Source of the DNA: Chryseobacterium sp. 6424
Lineage (GTDB): Bacteria; Bacteroidota; Bacteroidia; Flavobacteriales; Weeksellaceae
Direction: 5' to 3'
Length of the DNA: 64,000 nucleotides
Assembly: GCF_003692615.1 (NCBI RefSeq)
Contig: NZ_CP023540.1
Location: 1,240,001 to 1,304,000, forward strand
The translations under genes and the position numbers were made by a program. The notes under the pieces are model-generated. The model was not told the origin of the DNA. It saw only the letters and a list, made by a program, of their open reading frames with translations, and searched no databases. This document shows positions 45,356 through 55,473 of this stretch, one piece after another (within the stretch, counting starts at the first letter, position 1; each line of letters starts with the position of its first letter).

Positions 45356-48300
45356 ATGTTTTTTATGAAAAATTGGTCTTTTAAACAGTGGAATACCGTA
45401 TTGGGATGGGTAATTTTCGGTATCGCTTTCCTCACTTATTTAACTACTATGGAGCACAGCTTCAGTTTTTGGGACACCGGCGAGTATATTGCCTCGGCTG
45501 CCAAACTAGAGGTTACCCACGCGCCTGGCGCGGCTCTGTTCCAGCTTGTTGGCGCTGTGGCCGCGATGCTTGCGTTTGGGAACGGTGAAAATTATTCCAT
45601 TGTCATCAATGCCATGTCTGCGCTTTTCAGTGCTTTTACCATCTTGTTTTTATTCTGGATCATTACTCACCTTGTACGCAGACTCCTGAATAAAGATTTC
45701 GAGCATATTTCCCGACACGAAAAAATCTCTATTCTTTTTGCCGGTGCCATCGGTGCACTTTGCTTTACATTTTCAGATACATTTTGGTTCTCGGCGGTAG
45801 AAGGCGAAGTATATTCAATGGCGACCATGTTTATCGCGTTGCTTCTGTGGCTGATTACCAAATGGGAAAACGAGTATCACGCTGACGATAATGAGCGGTG
45901 GATCATCCTCATATTTTTTGTAACCGGGCTTTCCATTGGGGTACACATGATGTGCATGCTGGCCATCCCGGCGGTATGTTTTATCTACTACACCCGCAAT
46001 TACGAGTTTTCCTGGAAAAGTTTTATTTGGGCAAATGCCATCACGTTATTAATTTTAGGCATTGTCTTCAAGGGCATTTTCCCATTGATTATGACGCTTT
46101 TCGGTAAGATGGAGATTTTCGCGGTAAACGGTATCGGCTTGCCTTTCCATTCCGGGACCATTATTGCGTTTATCATCCTCATCGCACTTTGTTATTTCGG
46201 TTTGAAATATGCTCGTCGTGCCGGTAAAAGTGTTTACCAGACCATCATTTTGTCTGCTATTTATATGATTATTGGTTTTTCTTGCTGGATGGTGATCCCC
46301 ATCCGTGCAAACGCCAACCCACCCATGAACCTGAACAATCCCGATAACGCGATTGGCATGCTTGATTATTACAATCGTGAACAATATGGCGATTGGCCTA
46401 CCTTTTACGGGCAAAATTATACCGCTTATCTGGATGCAAACGGTATTCAGAAAAACGAAGACGGAAGCTATAAAAACAAGAAAACCGGTGATGTTTACGA
46501 AAAAGATGAGCAAACAGGTACCTACCGAAAGGTGGGCGAACGTTTTAATTACGTGTACAGCGACGCACATGTAGGATTTATGCCGCGGATGTTCAGTGAG
46601 GACCGCGAAGTGATGTCGAATTACATCTCGATGTACGGTGCGCCCGATTTTTCATTTAATTATGATAATGAAAACGTAGCTGACAGCCCTGAAGCAAAGC
46701 AGATTTTTGAGGATCTGCGTGCAAAATTTGAAGCAGGCACCATTAAGGCAGAAGATTATCTACAGGTGAAACCTTATAACTTAATCAACGTTCAGAAACC
46801 TACTTTCGCGCAGAATCTTGATTATTTCTTTACCTTCCAGAACGGTTATTATTTCGTGCGTTACCTGATGTGGAACTTTGTGGGCCGCCAAAACGACCTC
46901 GAAGGTCATATGGAAAATAACCGCGGAAACTGGATTTCCGGGATTCCGTTTATTGATAACGCGCTTTGGGGCGACCAAAGCAAGATGCCGGCAAAATTTA
47001 AGAATGAAAGCACCGTAGCCTTTTTCTTCTTACCTTTAATCTTAGGGCTTATAGGATTTTTCTTCCAACTCAACCGTGATTTCGGCCGTTTCTATGCCAT
47101 ACTTTCGCTGTTTATCTTAACCAGTGTGGGCATTATTTTCTATACGGGTGTAAAACCTTTTGAAGTACGTGAGCGTGATTATGCGATGGTAGGCTCTTTC
47201 TTTGCGTTTTCTGTATGGATAGGCCTTGGGGCAGCCTCAATCTTATGGTGGCTTCAGGGGAAAGTAAAGTCCAATGCGGGCAATGTAGTGGGCGGTGTAG
47301 TGCTTCTTGGCATACCTTTGTTAATGGGTTTCCAGAATTATAATCCACATGACCGAAGCGGGCGGACCGCTGCCTATGATTATGCCTATTCTACACTAAA
47401 GTCACTGCCGAAGAATGATATTCTGTTTGTGTATGGTGATAATGATACGTACCCCATTTGGGGAATGCAAGAAACCTCTGGCCTTCGGGATGATGTTAAG
47501 GTAGTGAACTTCACACTGCTGTCCACCCCGTGGAATATAGATCAGGTGAAGCGAAGAACTTACAACGCGATGCCTATACCATCCGTATTGAACCATGAGG
47601 ATTACCGGGACGGTACCAACGACCAGATTTTCCTGATGAGTACTGAAGATTGGCAGAATGTATTTGCAAACCTACAGGACCAAGGGGCGCCGCCAAGTGC
47701 TTTTGCCGGTTTCAGGAAATATCTTAACCAAGACAGCATGACGATGAAAGAAGCCATCAACTTCATCAAAACAAAATCTGATGATAAAGATGAAATCTTA
47801 AAGATGCTCTTCGGTGAGGAAAAGTATGAGAAGTTCAACTTCCTACCGGTATCTAAATTTATTTTACCTGTGAATAAAGCAAACGCTGTGAGATCTGGTA
47901 CCATCAATGCTAAAGATCTGCCTCAAACAGTGGATCAAATCACGATTGATTATAAAAATACCATGATGTTCAAAAACAACCTGATCCTCATGGATTTGCT
48001 GGCACACAACGACTGGTCGCGACCGATTAACTTCAGCTCAGGCGGAATTTACTCTCCTGAAAACATCTTCTACCTCGGCGATTATTTACAGTATGATGGG
48101 TTCAGCTACCGCCTTGTCCCTATTAAAACTGAAGAACGCGAAGATGGCGAAATGGGTCGCGTAGATGCGAATTCGCTATATAATATCGTGAAAAATTACC
48201 GGTGGGGCAACTTTAAGGACCTTAGTGTACATTTTGACGAAACCTGCACCCAGAATATAGTAAGTTACCGAAGCTCGGTAAGCCGCGCTGCGGAAGCCCT

Positions 48301-48850
48301 GGCGCTCGGTGGGCAAAATGGTAAAGCCATCGAAATGCTGGATCTTGCTTCCAGAGAGATCCCAGTGGCGAAATATAATGACCCACGTTCATTAAGTTCA
48401 ATTGTATATGGTTATATTGTCGCGGGGCAGGAACAAAAAGGTCTGCAATTGGCAGAAACCCTGAAGAAAGGTATTTTCGAGGAATATGAATATTACAGCA
48501 ACCTGTCAGCAGAGGAACAGAGATTCGTGGGCCGACAGATGCGTACAAAACCCATGGAATATTCCCTGGTTGTCGGCGCAGTGACAGATGCCTACAACCG
48601 TATCGGGCAGAACCAAAAGGGTTATAATTATTTGGTGAAATCCATAGAGCCGGTGGATAAGATATTTAATACCTTCATCCAGCAATTGACTGTGATGGGC
48701 AAAGAAAAAGCATACAAAGAATCGGAAAAAGTACAGAAGATCACCCCATTCTACACCTATCTATTTGATGTAATGCAGCCTTACGACTCCACTTACAGTA
48801 AAGAGAAAGAAAACCAAATTACCAATGCCATCATTAAAGCCACACAGTAA
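45356..48850 (+). CDS. DUF2723 family membrane protein (glycosyltransferase family 117)
   Basis: The 1164-residue protein begins with a cytoplasmic start and ~10 membrane helices in the first ~350 residues. The conserved N-terminal motif FWDTGEYIASAAKLEVTHAPGAALFQL (about residues 40-66) is the family hallmark. A second group of helices lies near residues 560-655, a large soluble part with YGDNDTYPIWGMQE follows, and the C-terminus is helical with a TPR-like pattern (KAIEMLDLASREIP). DUF2723 proteins are classed as glycosyltransferase family 117 and resemble protein O-mannosyltransferases in their N-terminal topology; the sugar and acceptor are unknown. ATG 45365 is an alternative start. Monocistronic, with its own terminator. 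Confidence 0.88.
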   Translation: MFFMKNWSFKQWNTVLGWVIFGIAFLTYLTTMEHSFSFWDTGEYIASAAKLEVTHAPGAALFQLVGAVAAMLAFGNGENYSIVINAMSALFSAFTILFLFWIITHLVRRLLNKDFEHISRHEKISILFAGAIGALCFTFSDTFWFSAVEGEVYSMATMFIALLLWLITKWENEYHADDNERWIILIFFVTGLSIGVHMMCMLAIPAVCFIYYTRNYEFSWKSFIWANAITLLILGIVFKGIFPLIMTLFGKMEIFAVNGIGLPFHSGTIIAFIILIALCYFGLKYARRAGKSVYQTIILSAIYMIIGFSCWMVIPIRANANPPMNLNNPDNAIGMLDYYNREQYGDWPTFYGQNYTAYLDANGIQKNEDGSYKNKKTGDVYEKDEQTGTYRKVGERFNYVYSDAHVGFMPRMFSEDREVMSNYISMYGAPDFSFNYDNENVADSPEAKQIFEDLRAKFEAGTIKAEDYLQVKPYNLINVQKPTFAQNLDYFFTFQNGYYFVRYLMWNFVGRQNDLEGHMENNRGNWISGIPFIDNALWGDQSKMPAKFKNESTVAFFFLPLILGLIGFFFQLNRDFGRFYAILSLFILTSVGIIFYTGVKPFEVRERDYAMVGSFFAFSVWIGLGAASILWWLQGKVKSNAGNVVGGVVLLGIPLLMGFQNYNPHDRSGRTAAYDYAYSTLKSLPKNDILFVYGDNDTYPIWGMQETSGLRDDVKVVNFTLLSTPWNIDQVKRRTYNAMPIPSVLNHEDYRDGTNDQIFLMSTEDWQNVFANLQDQGAPPSAFAGFRKYLNQDSMTMKEAINFIKTKSDDKDEILKMLFGEEKYEKFNFLPVSKFILPVNKANAVRSGTINAKDLPQTVDQITIDYKNTMMFKNNLILMDLLAHNDWSRPINFSSGGIYSPENIFYLGDYLQYDGFSYRLVPIKTEEREDGEMGRVDANSLYNIVKNYRWGNFKDLSVHFDETCTQNIVSYRSSVSRAAEALALGGQNGKAIEMLDLASREIPVAKYNDPRSLSSIVYGYIVAGQEQKGLQLAETLKKGIFEEYEYYSNLSAEEQRFVGRQMRTKPMEYSLVVGAVTDAYNRIGQNQKGYNYLVKSIEPVDKIFNTFIQQLTVMGKEKAYKESEKVQKITPFYTYLFDVMQPYDSTYSKEKENQITNAIIKATQ

Positions 48851-48864
48851 GATCTGATGCTAAA

Positions 48865-48905
48865 AAAAAGCGCTGCCAGGAATGATGTTCCTCACGGCGC
48901 TTTTT
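48865..48905 (+). terminator. Terminator after the GT117 gene
   Basis: AAAAAGCGC and GCGCTTTTT form the outer stem; an inner GGAA/TTCC helix extends it. Confidence 0.82.
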
Positions 48906-48971
48906 CATTATCAGCGTCACTGCCTAAGCCGAAAAACCTTATTTTTGTAGGATATAATAAAATTTAATTAA

Positions 48972-49781
48972 ATGATTCAACATTTAGAAAATATTCGTCA
49001 CAAAGATTCCGAAAATTTCTTTCTGATTGCCGGCCCATGTATCATTGAAGGGGAAGATATGGCATTGAGAATCGCTGAAAAAGTGATAGAAATAACAGAT
49101 AAGTATAAAATCCCATACATCTTCAAAGGAAGTTTTAAAAAAGCCAACCGCAGCCGTGTAGATTCTTTCACCACCATCGGCGAAGAGAAATCCCTGCAGA
49201 TCCTTAAAAAAGTGGGGGAAACTTTTAACATCCCAACTACCACAGACATTCATGAAAATGAACATGCAGCCTTGGCCGCAAATTATGTAGATGTACTTCA
49301 AATCCCAGCCTTTTTGGTACGCCAAACCGATCTGTTGGTGGCTGCCGCTAAGACCGGTAAATGTGTGACTTTAAAAAAAGGTCAGTTTCTTTCACCTGAA
49401 GCCATGAAATTCGCGGTAGAGAAAATCACCGATTCCGGAAATGAAAAGACCGCGATCATCGAACGGGGTAATTCATTTGGTTATACCGATCTGGTGGTAG
49501 ATTTCCGTGGGATACCTACCATGCAGCAATATGCAACAGTTATACTGGATGTTACGCACTCTTTACAGCAACCCAACCAAAATTCAGGTGTAACAGGCGG
49601 CCGCCCGGAACTGATAGAGACCATCGCCAAAGCCGGTATCGCAGTAGGTGCAGACGGACTTTTTATTGAAACGCATCCCGATCCTTCATGTGCGCTTTCC
49701 GATGGAGCCAATATGCTGAAACTCGACAAGCTGGAAGGGCTCCTGCACAAACTTACCCGCATCCGCGAGGCGATTCTTTAA
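48972..49781 (+). CDS. kdsA: 3-deoxy-8-phosphooctulonate (KDO-8P) synthase
   Basis: The 269-residue TIM-barrel enzyme condenses phosphoenolpyruvate with arabinose-5-phosphate for lipopolysaccharide. Parts seen: FFLIAGPCIIEGEDMALRIAEK, PYIFKGSFKKANRS, TDIHENEHA, DVLQIPAFLVRQTDLLVAAA, IERGNSFGYTDLVVDFRGIP, and DVTHSLQQPN followed by the GVTGGRPEL segment. The RGNSFGY segment has Asn where metal-dependent DAHP/KDO8P synthases have Cys, which fits the metal-independent KdsA type. A TATTTTTG -7 box at 48940-48947 precedes the ATG. Confidence 0.96.
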   Translation: MIQHLENIRHKDSENFFLIAGPCIIEGEDMALRIAEKVIEITDKYKIPYIFKGSFKKANRSRVDSFTTIGEEKSLQILKKVGETFNIPTTTDIHENEHAALAANYVDVLQIPAFLVRQTDLLVAAAKTGKCVTLKKGQFLSPEAMKFAVEKITDSGNEKTAIIERGNSFGYTDLVVDFRGIPTMQQYATVILDVTHSLQQPNQNSGVTGGRPELIETIAKAGIAVGADGLFIETHPDPSCALSDGANMLKLDKLEGLLHKLTRIREAIL

Positions 49782-49813
49782 ATTTTCTATCTTTAAAGCC
49801 TAAATATACCGCA

Positions 49814-52243
49814 TTGAAAAAAGCCTTTCTACTCGCTGCGCTGCTGCCTGGTTTGGCCATGTCGCAAATCAACCTTAAAGTTCTTGATGAAGACGGCGCA
49901 CCCGTTCCCCAGGCGCAGGTTTCTTACAACAATCAGTATTTCCGCACAGATGACAGTGGTTTTGTAGAAATACCCATTGCTAATACCGATCAGTTACTTT
50001 TAGTAGAGAAAGAGCAGTACCAGAGATTTTCAAAAAACATCAGGAATACCCCGAAAGTGCAGCATATCCATGTGCTTTTTGTGAGTAAAACGCGCGAAAC
50101 ACAAATTCAGGAAGTGGTATTCCAAAAGAAAGGTAAACCTAAAGTAACCGACCTTACTTCGGTAGAAATCTCCGCTAAAGAAGCGCAGCAGGTCGCATCA
50201 ATGTCCGGTGGAGTAGAAGGTTTGCTGAAAACCTTACCATCAGTAAACTCAAATACTGAACTTTCGTCACAATATATGGTGCGTGGCGGAAATTATGATG
50301 AAAACCTCATCTACATTAATGATATTGAGATATACCGTCCGTTTCTCATCCGAAATTCGCTGCAGGAAGGGATGAGCATCATCAATCCGGATATGGTGCA
50401 GGCCATTAATTTCTCTGCCGGCGGGTTTGAGGCGAGATATGGCGATAAAATGTCATCAGCACTTAATATTTATTATCGGCAACCTACTAAATTTGAAATT
50501 TCCGGTGAGGCAAGTTTAATAGGCGCACGACTTACTACCGGTTTGGCATCAAAAAATAAAAAGTTAACTGCGCTATTTTCGGGTAGATACCGAAATACCA
50601 ACCTGGTCCTTAATACATTAAATGAGGATACCGATTTTAATCCGCAGTATGCTGATTTTCAATCTTATATCAATTATAAGTTAAATAGTAAATGGGATTT
50701 TTCATTCATCGGTTATTTCAGTAAAAATGACTACGAGATGATCCCCAAAGTAAAGGAAGTAGATTTCGGTAGTTTACAGAACCCTTTACGACTAAGCGTT
50801 TTTTATAACGGGCAGGAAGATGATTCTTATAAAAACATGATGGGAACAGCTTCCGTAACATATAAGCCTAATAAAAAATGGATATTTACACTCGATAACT
50901 TTGCTTACCAAAACCGCGAGCGCGAATATTATTCGATCGCTTCCGCGTATATGTTGCAGACTTTCGATCCCATTACCGGTGCGCCGATGGCTTCTTATGA
51001 TGCAGGTGGCCAAATAGATCACGCACGCAACGATTTGTTGGTGAAAACGTATGGCTCCCAATTGAAAACACGTTATTCGCCCGATGTAAATACGGATTTT
51101 GAAGTCGGACTGAAATTCGAAAAAGAAAACCTAAAGGATCTCACCAACGAGTGGCAACTCATCGATTCTTTAGGTTACAGTACACCGCGCGACTTCACCA
51201 GTCCGGGTGAGTTAGATGCTTCTGACCTTAGGCTGCGCTACCAGATGGCGGGGCAAAATCATATTCAGCCCACACGGTTTTCGGGCTATGCGCAATACGC
51301 CCGCAAGTTTTATTGGGGCAGGAACCGGGTTTTCGTAAATGCTGGCGTAAGAGCCTCGCATTGGGATTTCAATAATGAGACCATCATTTCGCCACGCGCT
51401 CAGTTTGCGATAAAGCCAGATTGGGAGGCAGATATGTTGTTTAAAATTTCGAGCGGAATTTACTATCAGTCACCATTTTATAAAGAGATTAAGGATTTGG
51501 ACGGTCTTTTTAACAAAGAAATTAAATCGCAGCGATCAACACAGGTAATCCTGTCTCACGATTATGAATTCCGGATGGTAGAGCGCCCGTTCAAACTTAC
51601 CACGGAAGCATATTATAAAAAGATGGACGATCTGATTCCTTATTATCTTGATAATGTAAGGATTCGGTATTCAGGGAAAAATAATGCCGAGGGTTATGCG
51701 TATGGAATCGATGCAAGGCTTTTCGGGGAGTTTGTGCCCGGTGTGGACTCCTGGATTTCGGCCAGTTATGCGCGGGTGTATGAAAATATTGAAGGGAAAG
51801 GCTATATACCGCGCCCTACAGATCCACGATTCCGTTTCTCAATGTTTTACCAAGATTATATGCCGAAGTTCCCGTCTATGCGTGTAAACCTGACGTTAAC
51901 TTATGCCAATGGCTTGCCTTCCGGCACACCAATTTCGCTAGACGCAAATGGAAAACCTGATTATGAGGCACCTTACCGCTACCAAAATACGTTGCCTTCA
52001 TACAAAAGGGTGGATATCGGCCTGTCTAAGGTTTTCATCGATCAGAAAGACAACCGGGTAGATAACGGTTTCTGGAGCAACTTCCGTGAGCTTGCGTTGG
52101 GCGTGCAGATTTTCAATGCCTTCAACATCCAGAATACGGTCGCCAATCAGTGGGTAAATGATGTCTCGTCTGGATACAATTATGCGGTTCCGGTGCGTTT
52201 AACTGGTAGATTCTTCAATGTTAAAGTTGATTTTAAGCTATAA
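49814..52243 (+). CDS. TonB-dependent outer-membrane receptor
   Basis: The 809-residue receptor has a signal peptide (MKKAFLLAALLPGLAMSQ), a short carboxypeptidase-like beta domain (about residues 22-95), a TonB box-like/plug region (EVVFQKKGK...SGGVEGLLKTLPSVNSNTELSSQYMVRGGNYDENLIYINDIEIYRP), and a 22-strand barrel ending VPVRLTGRFFNVKVDFKL. The signal peptide only appears from TTG 49814; the in-frame start at 49688 lies within kdsA and encodes no signal. No SusD partner gene follows, so a small ligand rather than a polysaccharide is likely. The gene probably shares the kdsA promoter. Confidence 0.9.
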   Translation: MKKAFLLAALLPGLAMSQINLKVLDEDGAPVPQAQVSYNNQYFRTDDSGFVEIPIANTDQLLLVEKEQYQRFSKNIRNTPKVQHIHVLFVSKTRETQIQEVVFQKKGKPKVTDLTSVEISAKEAQQVASMSGGVEGLLKTLPSVNSNTELSSQYMVRGGNYDENLIYINDIEIYRPFLIRNSLQEGMSIINPDMVQAINFSAGGFEARYGDKMSSALNIYYRQPTKFEISGEASLIGARLTTGLASKNKKLTALFSGRYRNTNLVLNTLNEDTDFNPQYADFQSYINYKLNSKWDFSFIGYFSKNDYEMIPKVKEVDFGSLQNPLRLSVFYNGQEDDSYKNMMGTASVTYKPNKKWIFTLDNFAYQNREREYYSIASAYMLQTFDPITGAPMASYDAGGQIDHARNDLLVKTYGSQLKTRYSPDVNTDFEVGLKFEKENLKDLTNEWQLIDSLGYSTPRDFTSPGELDASDLRLRYQMAGQNHIQPTRFSGYAQYARKFYWGRNRVFVNAGVRASHWDFNNETIISPRAQFAIKPDWEADMLFKISSGIYYQSPFYKEIKDLDGLFNKEIKSQRSTQVILSHDYEFRMVERPFKLTTEAYYKKMDDLIPYYLDNVRIRYSGKNNAEGYAYGIDARLFGEFVPGVDSWISASYARVYENIEGKGYIPRPTDPRFRFSMFYQDYMPKFPSMRVNLTLTYANGLPSGTPISLDANGKPDYEAPYRYQNTLPSYKRVDIGLSKVFIDQKDNRVDNGFWSNFRELALGVQIFNAFNIQNTVANQWVNDVSSGYNYAVPVRLTGRFFNVKVDFKL

Positions 52244-52244
52244 A

Positions 52245-52277
52245 ATATCATCCCGGGAATTGGCTCTGGGATGGTAT
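52245..52277. terminator. Bidirectional terminator between the TonB receptor and GNAT-nitrilase genes
   Basis: ATATCATCCC and GGGATGGTAT (one wobble pair) face each other across a 13-base loop; A/T runs lie on both sides, so it fits both converging genes. Confidence 0.68.
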
Positions 52278-53794
52278 TATTCTTTTTCTTTTTTCAGGTC
52301 AACAGTTTCATAAAGGTCACGGCGCCGGTCGTTCATAGTCCGTACAGCTCCATAGTGATGAAGTTCTTTAAGTAAATTTAGGTCTACATCGACAATCAGT
52401 GTAGTTTCTGTATTTGGTGTAGCCTCACCTTTTACCGCGTTGCTCGGAAAGGCAAAGTCTGACGGCGTGAAAACTGCGGCCTGCCCATACTGAATATCCA
52501 TATTATTTACACCGGGTAAATTACCCACACAACCAGCGATGGCCACATAACATTCGTTTTCTATTGCCCGAGCCGCTGCGCAATGCCGCACACGCATATA
52601 GGCATTCTGTGTATCGGTAAGGTAAGGGACGAAGAGGATCTTCATGCCTTGGTCTGCCAAAATCCTGGGCAGTTCCGGGAATTCAACATCATAGCAGATC
52701 ACCAGACCTACTTTTCCGCAATCGGTATCAATTACCTTAATTTCACTGCCACCTTTCATTCCATAGAATTTTCGTTCATTGGGGGTGATGTGTATTTTGC
52801 GGTGTTCATCAATCTTGCCATCTCGGTGAAGCAGATAACTGATGTTATAAAGTTCACCGTTTTCTACATACGGCATACTGCCAGCGATAATGTTAATGTT
52901 ATAACCAATGGCGAATTCTGAGATTTTATTCTTGATCTCTTCAGTAAGTTCTGCCAGTTTAAACATACTTTCGCGTTCTGAAAGATGATTGAAAGGCGCA
53001 AGCAAAGGCGTATTGAAAAACTCCGGGAACATAACGAAATCTGATTTATAATCTGCCATCACGTTCACAAAAAACTCTACCTGTTCATAAAACGCATCAA
53101 TGGTTTTGAAGTGCCGCATCTGCCACTGTACCAATCCCAAACGAATTACAGAATCCTGCATACTGTTTGGCTTCTTGCTGTAATAAATATTGTTCCATTG
53201 CAAAAGCACAGCATTTTCTTCCGAATGCGAGTCTTCCGGCAGGTAATTTTTAAGGATTCTTACCGGCAGAAAGTTGTTCGCAAGCTGAAAACTAAGTACC
53301 GGATCATAAATTTCTTTATTACGGACCTTCTGGATGTAGGCACGCGGGGAAAGTTCGGCGCTGTACAAATGATAGTTCGGAATCCTGCCGCCTACCATGA
53401 TCGATTTTAGGTTAAGGGTTTCGCAAAGTTCTTTTCTTACATCGTACAATCTGCGTGCGAGCCGTAGCTTTCGGTATTCGGGATCTACAAAAACTTCGAT
53501 GCCATATAATACGTTTCCGGTTTCGGAGTGGGTGTTGAAGGTGTAGTTTCCGGTGATTTCTTTATAGGTATGATCATCACCAAAAAGTTCATACTGCACT
53601 ATCAACGAAAGAGCCACCGCGGCGATCTTATCATCAACGGTGATGCAGATTTGCCCTTCAGGAAAAATGCGGATGAGTTTTTCGATGCTTCTTTTAGACC
53701 AGATATTCTCCGACATGGTCGGGTAGGCCTTCTTCATGGTTTCTTTTAACTCTTCGTAATCTTTTACGGAAAGTTTTCTGATATCTATCTGCAT
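52277..53794 (-). CDS. Bifunctional GNAT acetyltransferase-carbon-nitrogen hydrolase fusion
   Basis: The 505-residue protein has an N-terminal GNAT domain (about residues 1-215; YGIEVFVDPEYRKLRLARRLYDVRKELCE is the acetyl-CoA loop region) joined to a nitrilase-superfamily hydrolase (about 220-500). The Glu-Lys-Cys triad is seen in FPEFFN, HRKIHITP and VICYDVEFPELPR. The fusion architecture itself is known in Bacteroidota; the amide substrate is not. A role in detoxification or repair of N-acyl or omega-amide compounds is possible. Followed 12 bases upstream by anmK on the same strand, but each is probably separately translated. Confidence 0.9.
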   Translation of the reverse strand: MQIDIRKLSVKDYEELKETMKKAYPTMSENIWSKRSIEKLIRIFPEGQICITVDDKIAAVALSLIVQYELFGDDHTYKEITGNYTFNTHSETGNVLYGIEVFVDPEYRKLRLARRLYDVRKELCETLNLKSIMVGGRIPNYHLYSAELSPRAYIQKVRNKEIYDPVLSFQLANNFLPVRILKNYLPEDSHSEENAVLLQWNNIYYSKKPNSMQDSVIRLGLVQWQMRHFKTIDAFYEQVEFFVNVMADYKSDFVMFPEFFNTPLLAPFNHLSERESMFKLAELTEEIKNKISEFAIGYNINIIAGSMPYVENGELYNISYLLHRDGKIDEHRKIHITPNERKFYGMKGGSEIKVIDTDCGKVGLVICYDVEFPELPRILADQGMKILFVPYLTDTQNAYMRVRHCAAARAIENECYVAIAGCVGNLPGVNNMDIQYGQAAVFTPSDFAFPSNAVKGEATPNTETTLIVDVDLNLLKELHHYGAVRTMNDRRRDLYETVDLKKEKE

Positions 53795-53806
53795 AATTTT
53801 TCTTAT

Positions 53807-54853
53807 TTAAACTAAAGTTCCGGCACTGTGATTGGCGGGGCTTCCGGTGGCTGAACACAGGATATTTATTTCGCCCTTCATTTTCAAAACGCCCATAAAT
53901 GCAAATATAAGTGCTTCCTTGAATTCTATCAAACCGGTTTCAGGTATGATGATTTCCGCATCACTTAAGGCTTTAATACGTTTTATCAAATATTTGTTAT
54001 AAGCGCCGCCACCTGTAACCAATACCGTTTTTAAGCGATGATTTTTGATGACATTACTGATCTGAACCGCCGTGTGTTCCGTAAAGGTAGCGATAATATT
54101 TTCAGTGGTCTCATTTTTAAGTAAAGCATTCATGTGATCCTCAACCCACTCGGAACCCAAAGATTTTGGTGGAGACAATTGATAATAAGCCAGTTGGTTA
54201 AGCGCTGAAAGTATGGTGATGTTTATGATACCATTTTCTGCGATCTGCCCGTCTTCATCATAATTTTTGCCCAATTGACGGGCAAATTTATTTAGGACGA
54301 AATTTACCGGGCAAATATCGAACGCGCGCCGCTTATTATTTTCGCTGAATGAAATATTGGCGAAACCACCGATATTAAGACAAGCGCCGTAGCCGGAAAA
54401 CAGCAATTGATCGCCGATTGGTACCAGCGGAGCGCCATTGCCGCCCATTAAAACATCCTGACTGCGAAAATCATAAACGGTAGGGATGCCGGTACTGATT
54501 TTTATAGCGCGTCCGTCACCAATTTGTAAGGTGAATTTGCGCTCGGGTTGGTGAAAAACGGTGTGTCCGTGCGAAGCGATAAGGTCTAATCCCTGCACCG
54601 AATACTTTTTAATGAATCTATCTGCCTGTTCCCCCAGATAGAACCCGTATTCTGCATTTAATGCCAGAAGGCCTGTGGACGAGATTTCTGTAGCGTTACG
54701 AAGTTTGCGTTCCCACTCGGGTGGGTAAGCGACGGTCTCTGCGTGAAGAATCTGATATCGCCAGCGCGAATCTTCTTTATTGAATGTGGCAAGGCAAATA
54801 TCAAGACCATCCAAACTGGTGCCCGACATCAGCCCGATAGCGGTAAAGTTCAT
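53807..54853 (-). CDS. anmK: Anhydro-N-acetylmuramic acid kinase
   Basis: The 348-residue ASKHA-fold kinase phosphorylates and opens anhydro-MurNAc in peptidoglycan recycling. Motifs: AIGLMSGTSLDGLDI at the start, SHGHTVFHQP, LQIGDGRAI, GGNGAPLVPIGD (phosphate 1 site), CLNIGGFANIS, FDICPVNFVLN, and a late VTGGGAYNKYLI adenosine motif. Length is slightly shorter than the E. coli enzyme (~369). It lies upstream of the GNAT-nitrilase gene and downstream of lptC. Confidence 0.96.
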   Translation of the reverse strand: MNFTAIGLMSGTSLDGLDICLATFNKEDSRWRYQILHAETVAYPPEWERKLRNATEISSTGLLALNAEYGFYLGEQADRFIKKYSVQGLDLIASHGHTVFHQPERKFTLQIGDGRAIKISTGIPTVYDFRSQDVLMGGNGAPLVPIGDQLLFSGYGACLNIGGFANISFSENNKRRAFDICPVNFVLNKFARQLGKNYDEDGQIAENGIINITILSALNQLAYYQLSPPKSLGSEWVEDHMNALLKNETTENIIATFTEHTAVQISNVIKNHRLKTVLVTGGGAYNKYLIKRIKALSDAEIIIPETGLIEFKEALIFAFMGVLKMKGEINILCSATGSPANHSAGTLV

Positions 54854-54880
54854 ACTAAAGGTTTCCCCGAATGTACGAAA

Positions 54881-55471
54881 TTATCTTCCCTGCTCCGGAA
54901 TTTTTTGTGTACTGATGTTACCCGAACTGTTGAAGAATGTATATTCTGAAAAGTCATCTTTCGCGCGCATACCGTTTGCGCCAATTAAGGTAGAGCCGTC
55001 CTTGTCGGTAACATATACCGTATCTGTGGTGTAGATGGTACGTTTTGCCTGATCCCAGAAAACAGATTGCATGGCAAACATCTGGTTTTCATTGGTGATG
55101 ATGCGCACATTTCCTCTGGCTTCGTAAAACTTCTTTTTCTCATTGAATTTTGCAAATTTAGCGTCGATTTTCCCGGGAGTTTTAGGTTTTTTCTTGTCGT
55201 AGAAAAGAATGTTGATGCCTTTTCTGGCTACGATGTAAGGAGAGTCGATATACTCGTATTTTTCGATGAGTGGCGCGGTAGCCCGCAGTTTTATCATCCC
55301 AGAGTCGCGCTGGATGATCTTTGCGTTGTTGATGACCTGCGAAGGGAAGTTGGTATCATCATTTCGGTTGATTTTCGTGAGGTCTTCGTCACAGGATGTC
55401 AAAACAAAAAATATAGCACAACACAAAATGCCTGCTATATTTTTATTTAGTATGTTAAGAGTAGAACTCAT
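54881..55471 (-). CDS. lptC: LPS export protein LptC (lipoprotein form)
   Basis: The 196-residue protein has a hydrophobic N-terminus with lipobox LTSC (Cys28 predicted lipidated) and a beta-jellyroll LptC/OstA domain: ATAPLIEKYEYIDSPYIV, KFAKFNEKKKFYEARGNVRIITNENQMFAMQSVFWDQ and TTDTVYVTDKDGSTLIGANGMRA. LptC bridges the inner-membrane LptBFG transporter and the periplasmic LptA bridge. In Bacteroidota LptC is often lipidated, as here. It starts two bases after the upstream outer-membrane protein gene ends. Confidence 0.88.
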   Translation of the reverse strand: MSSTLNILNKNIAGILCCAIFFVLTSCDEDLTKINRNDDTNFPSQVINNAKIIQRDSGMIKLRATAPLIEKYEYIDSPYIVARKGINILFYDKKKPKTPGKIDAKFAKFNEKKKFYEARGNVRIITNENQMFAMQSVFWDQAKRTIYTTDTVYVTDKDGSTLIGANGMRAKDDFSEYTFFNSSGNISTQKIPEQGR

Positions 55472-55473
55472 CT

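Noticed and set aside
49688..49813. Longer start for the TonB receptor
   Set aside because: It lies inside kdsA in another frame and would bury the signal peptide.
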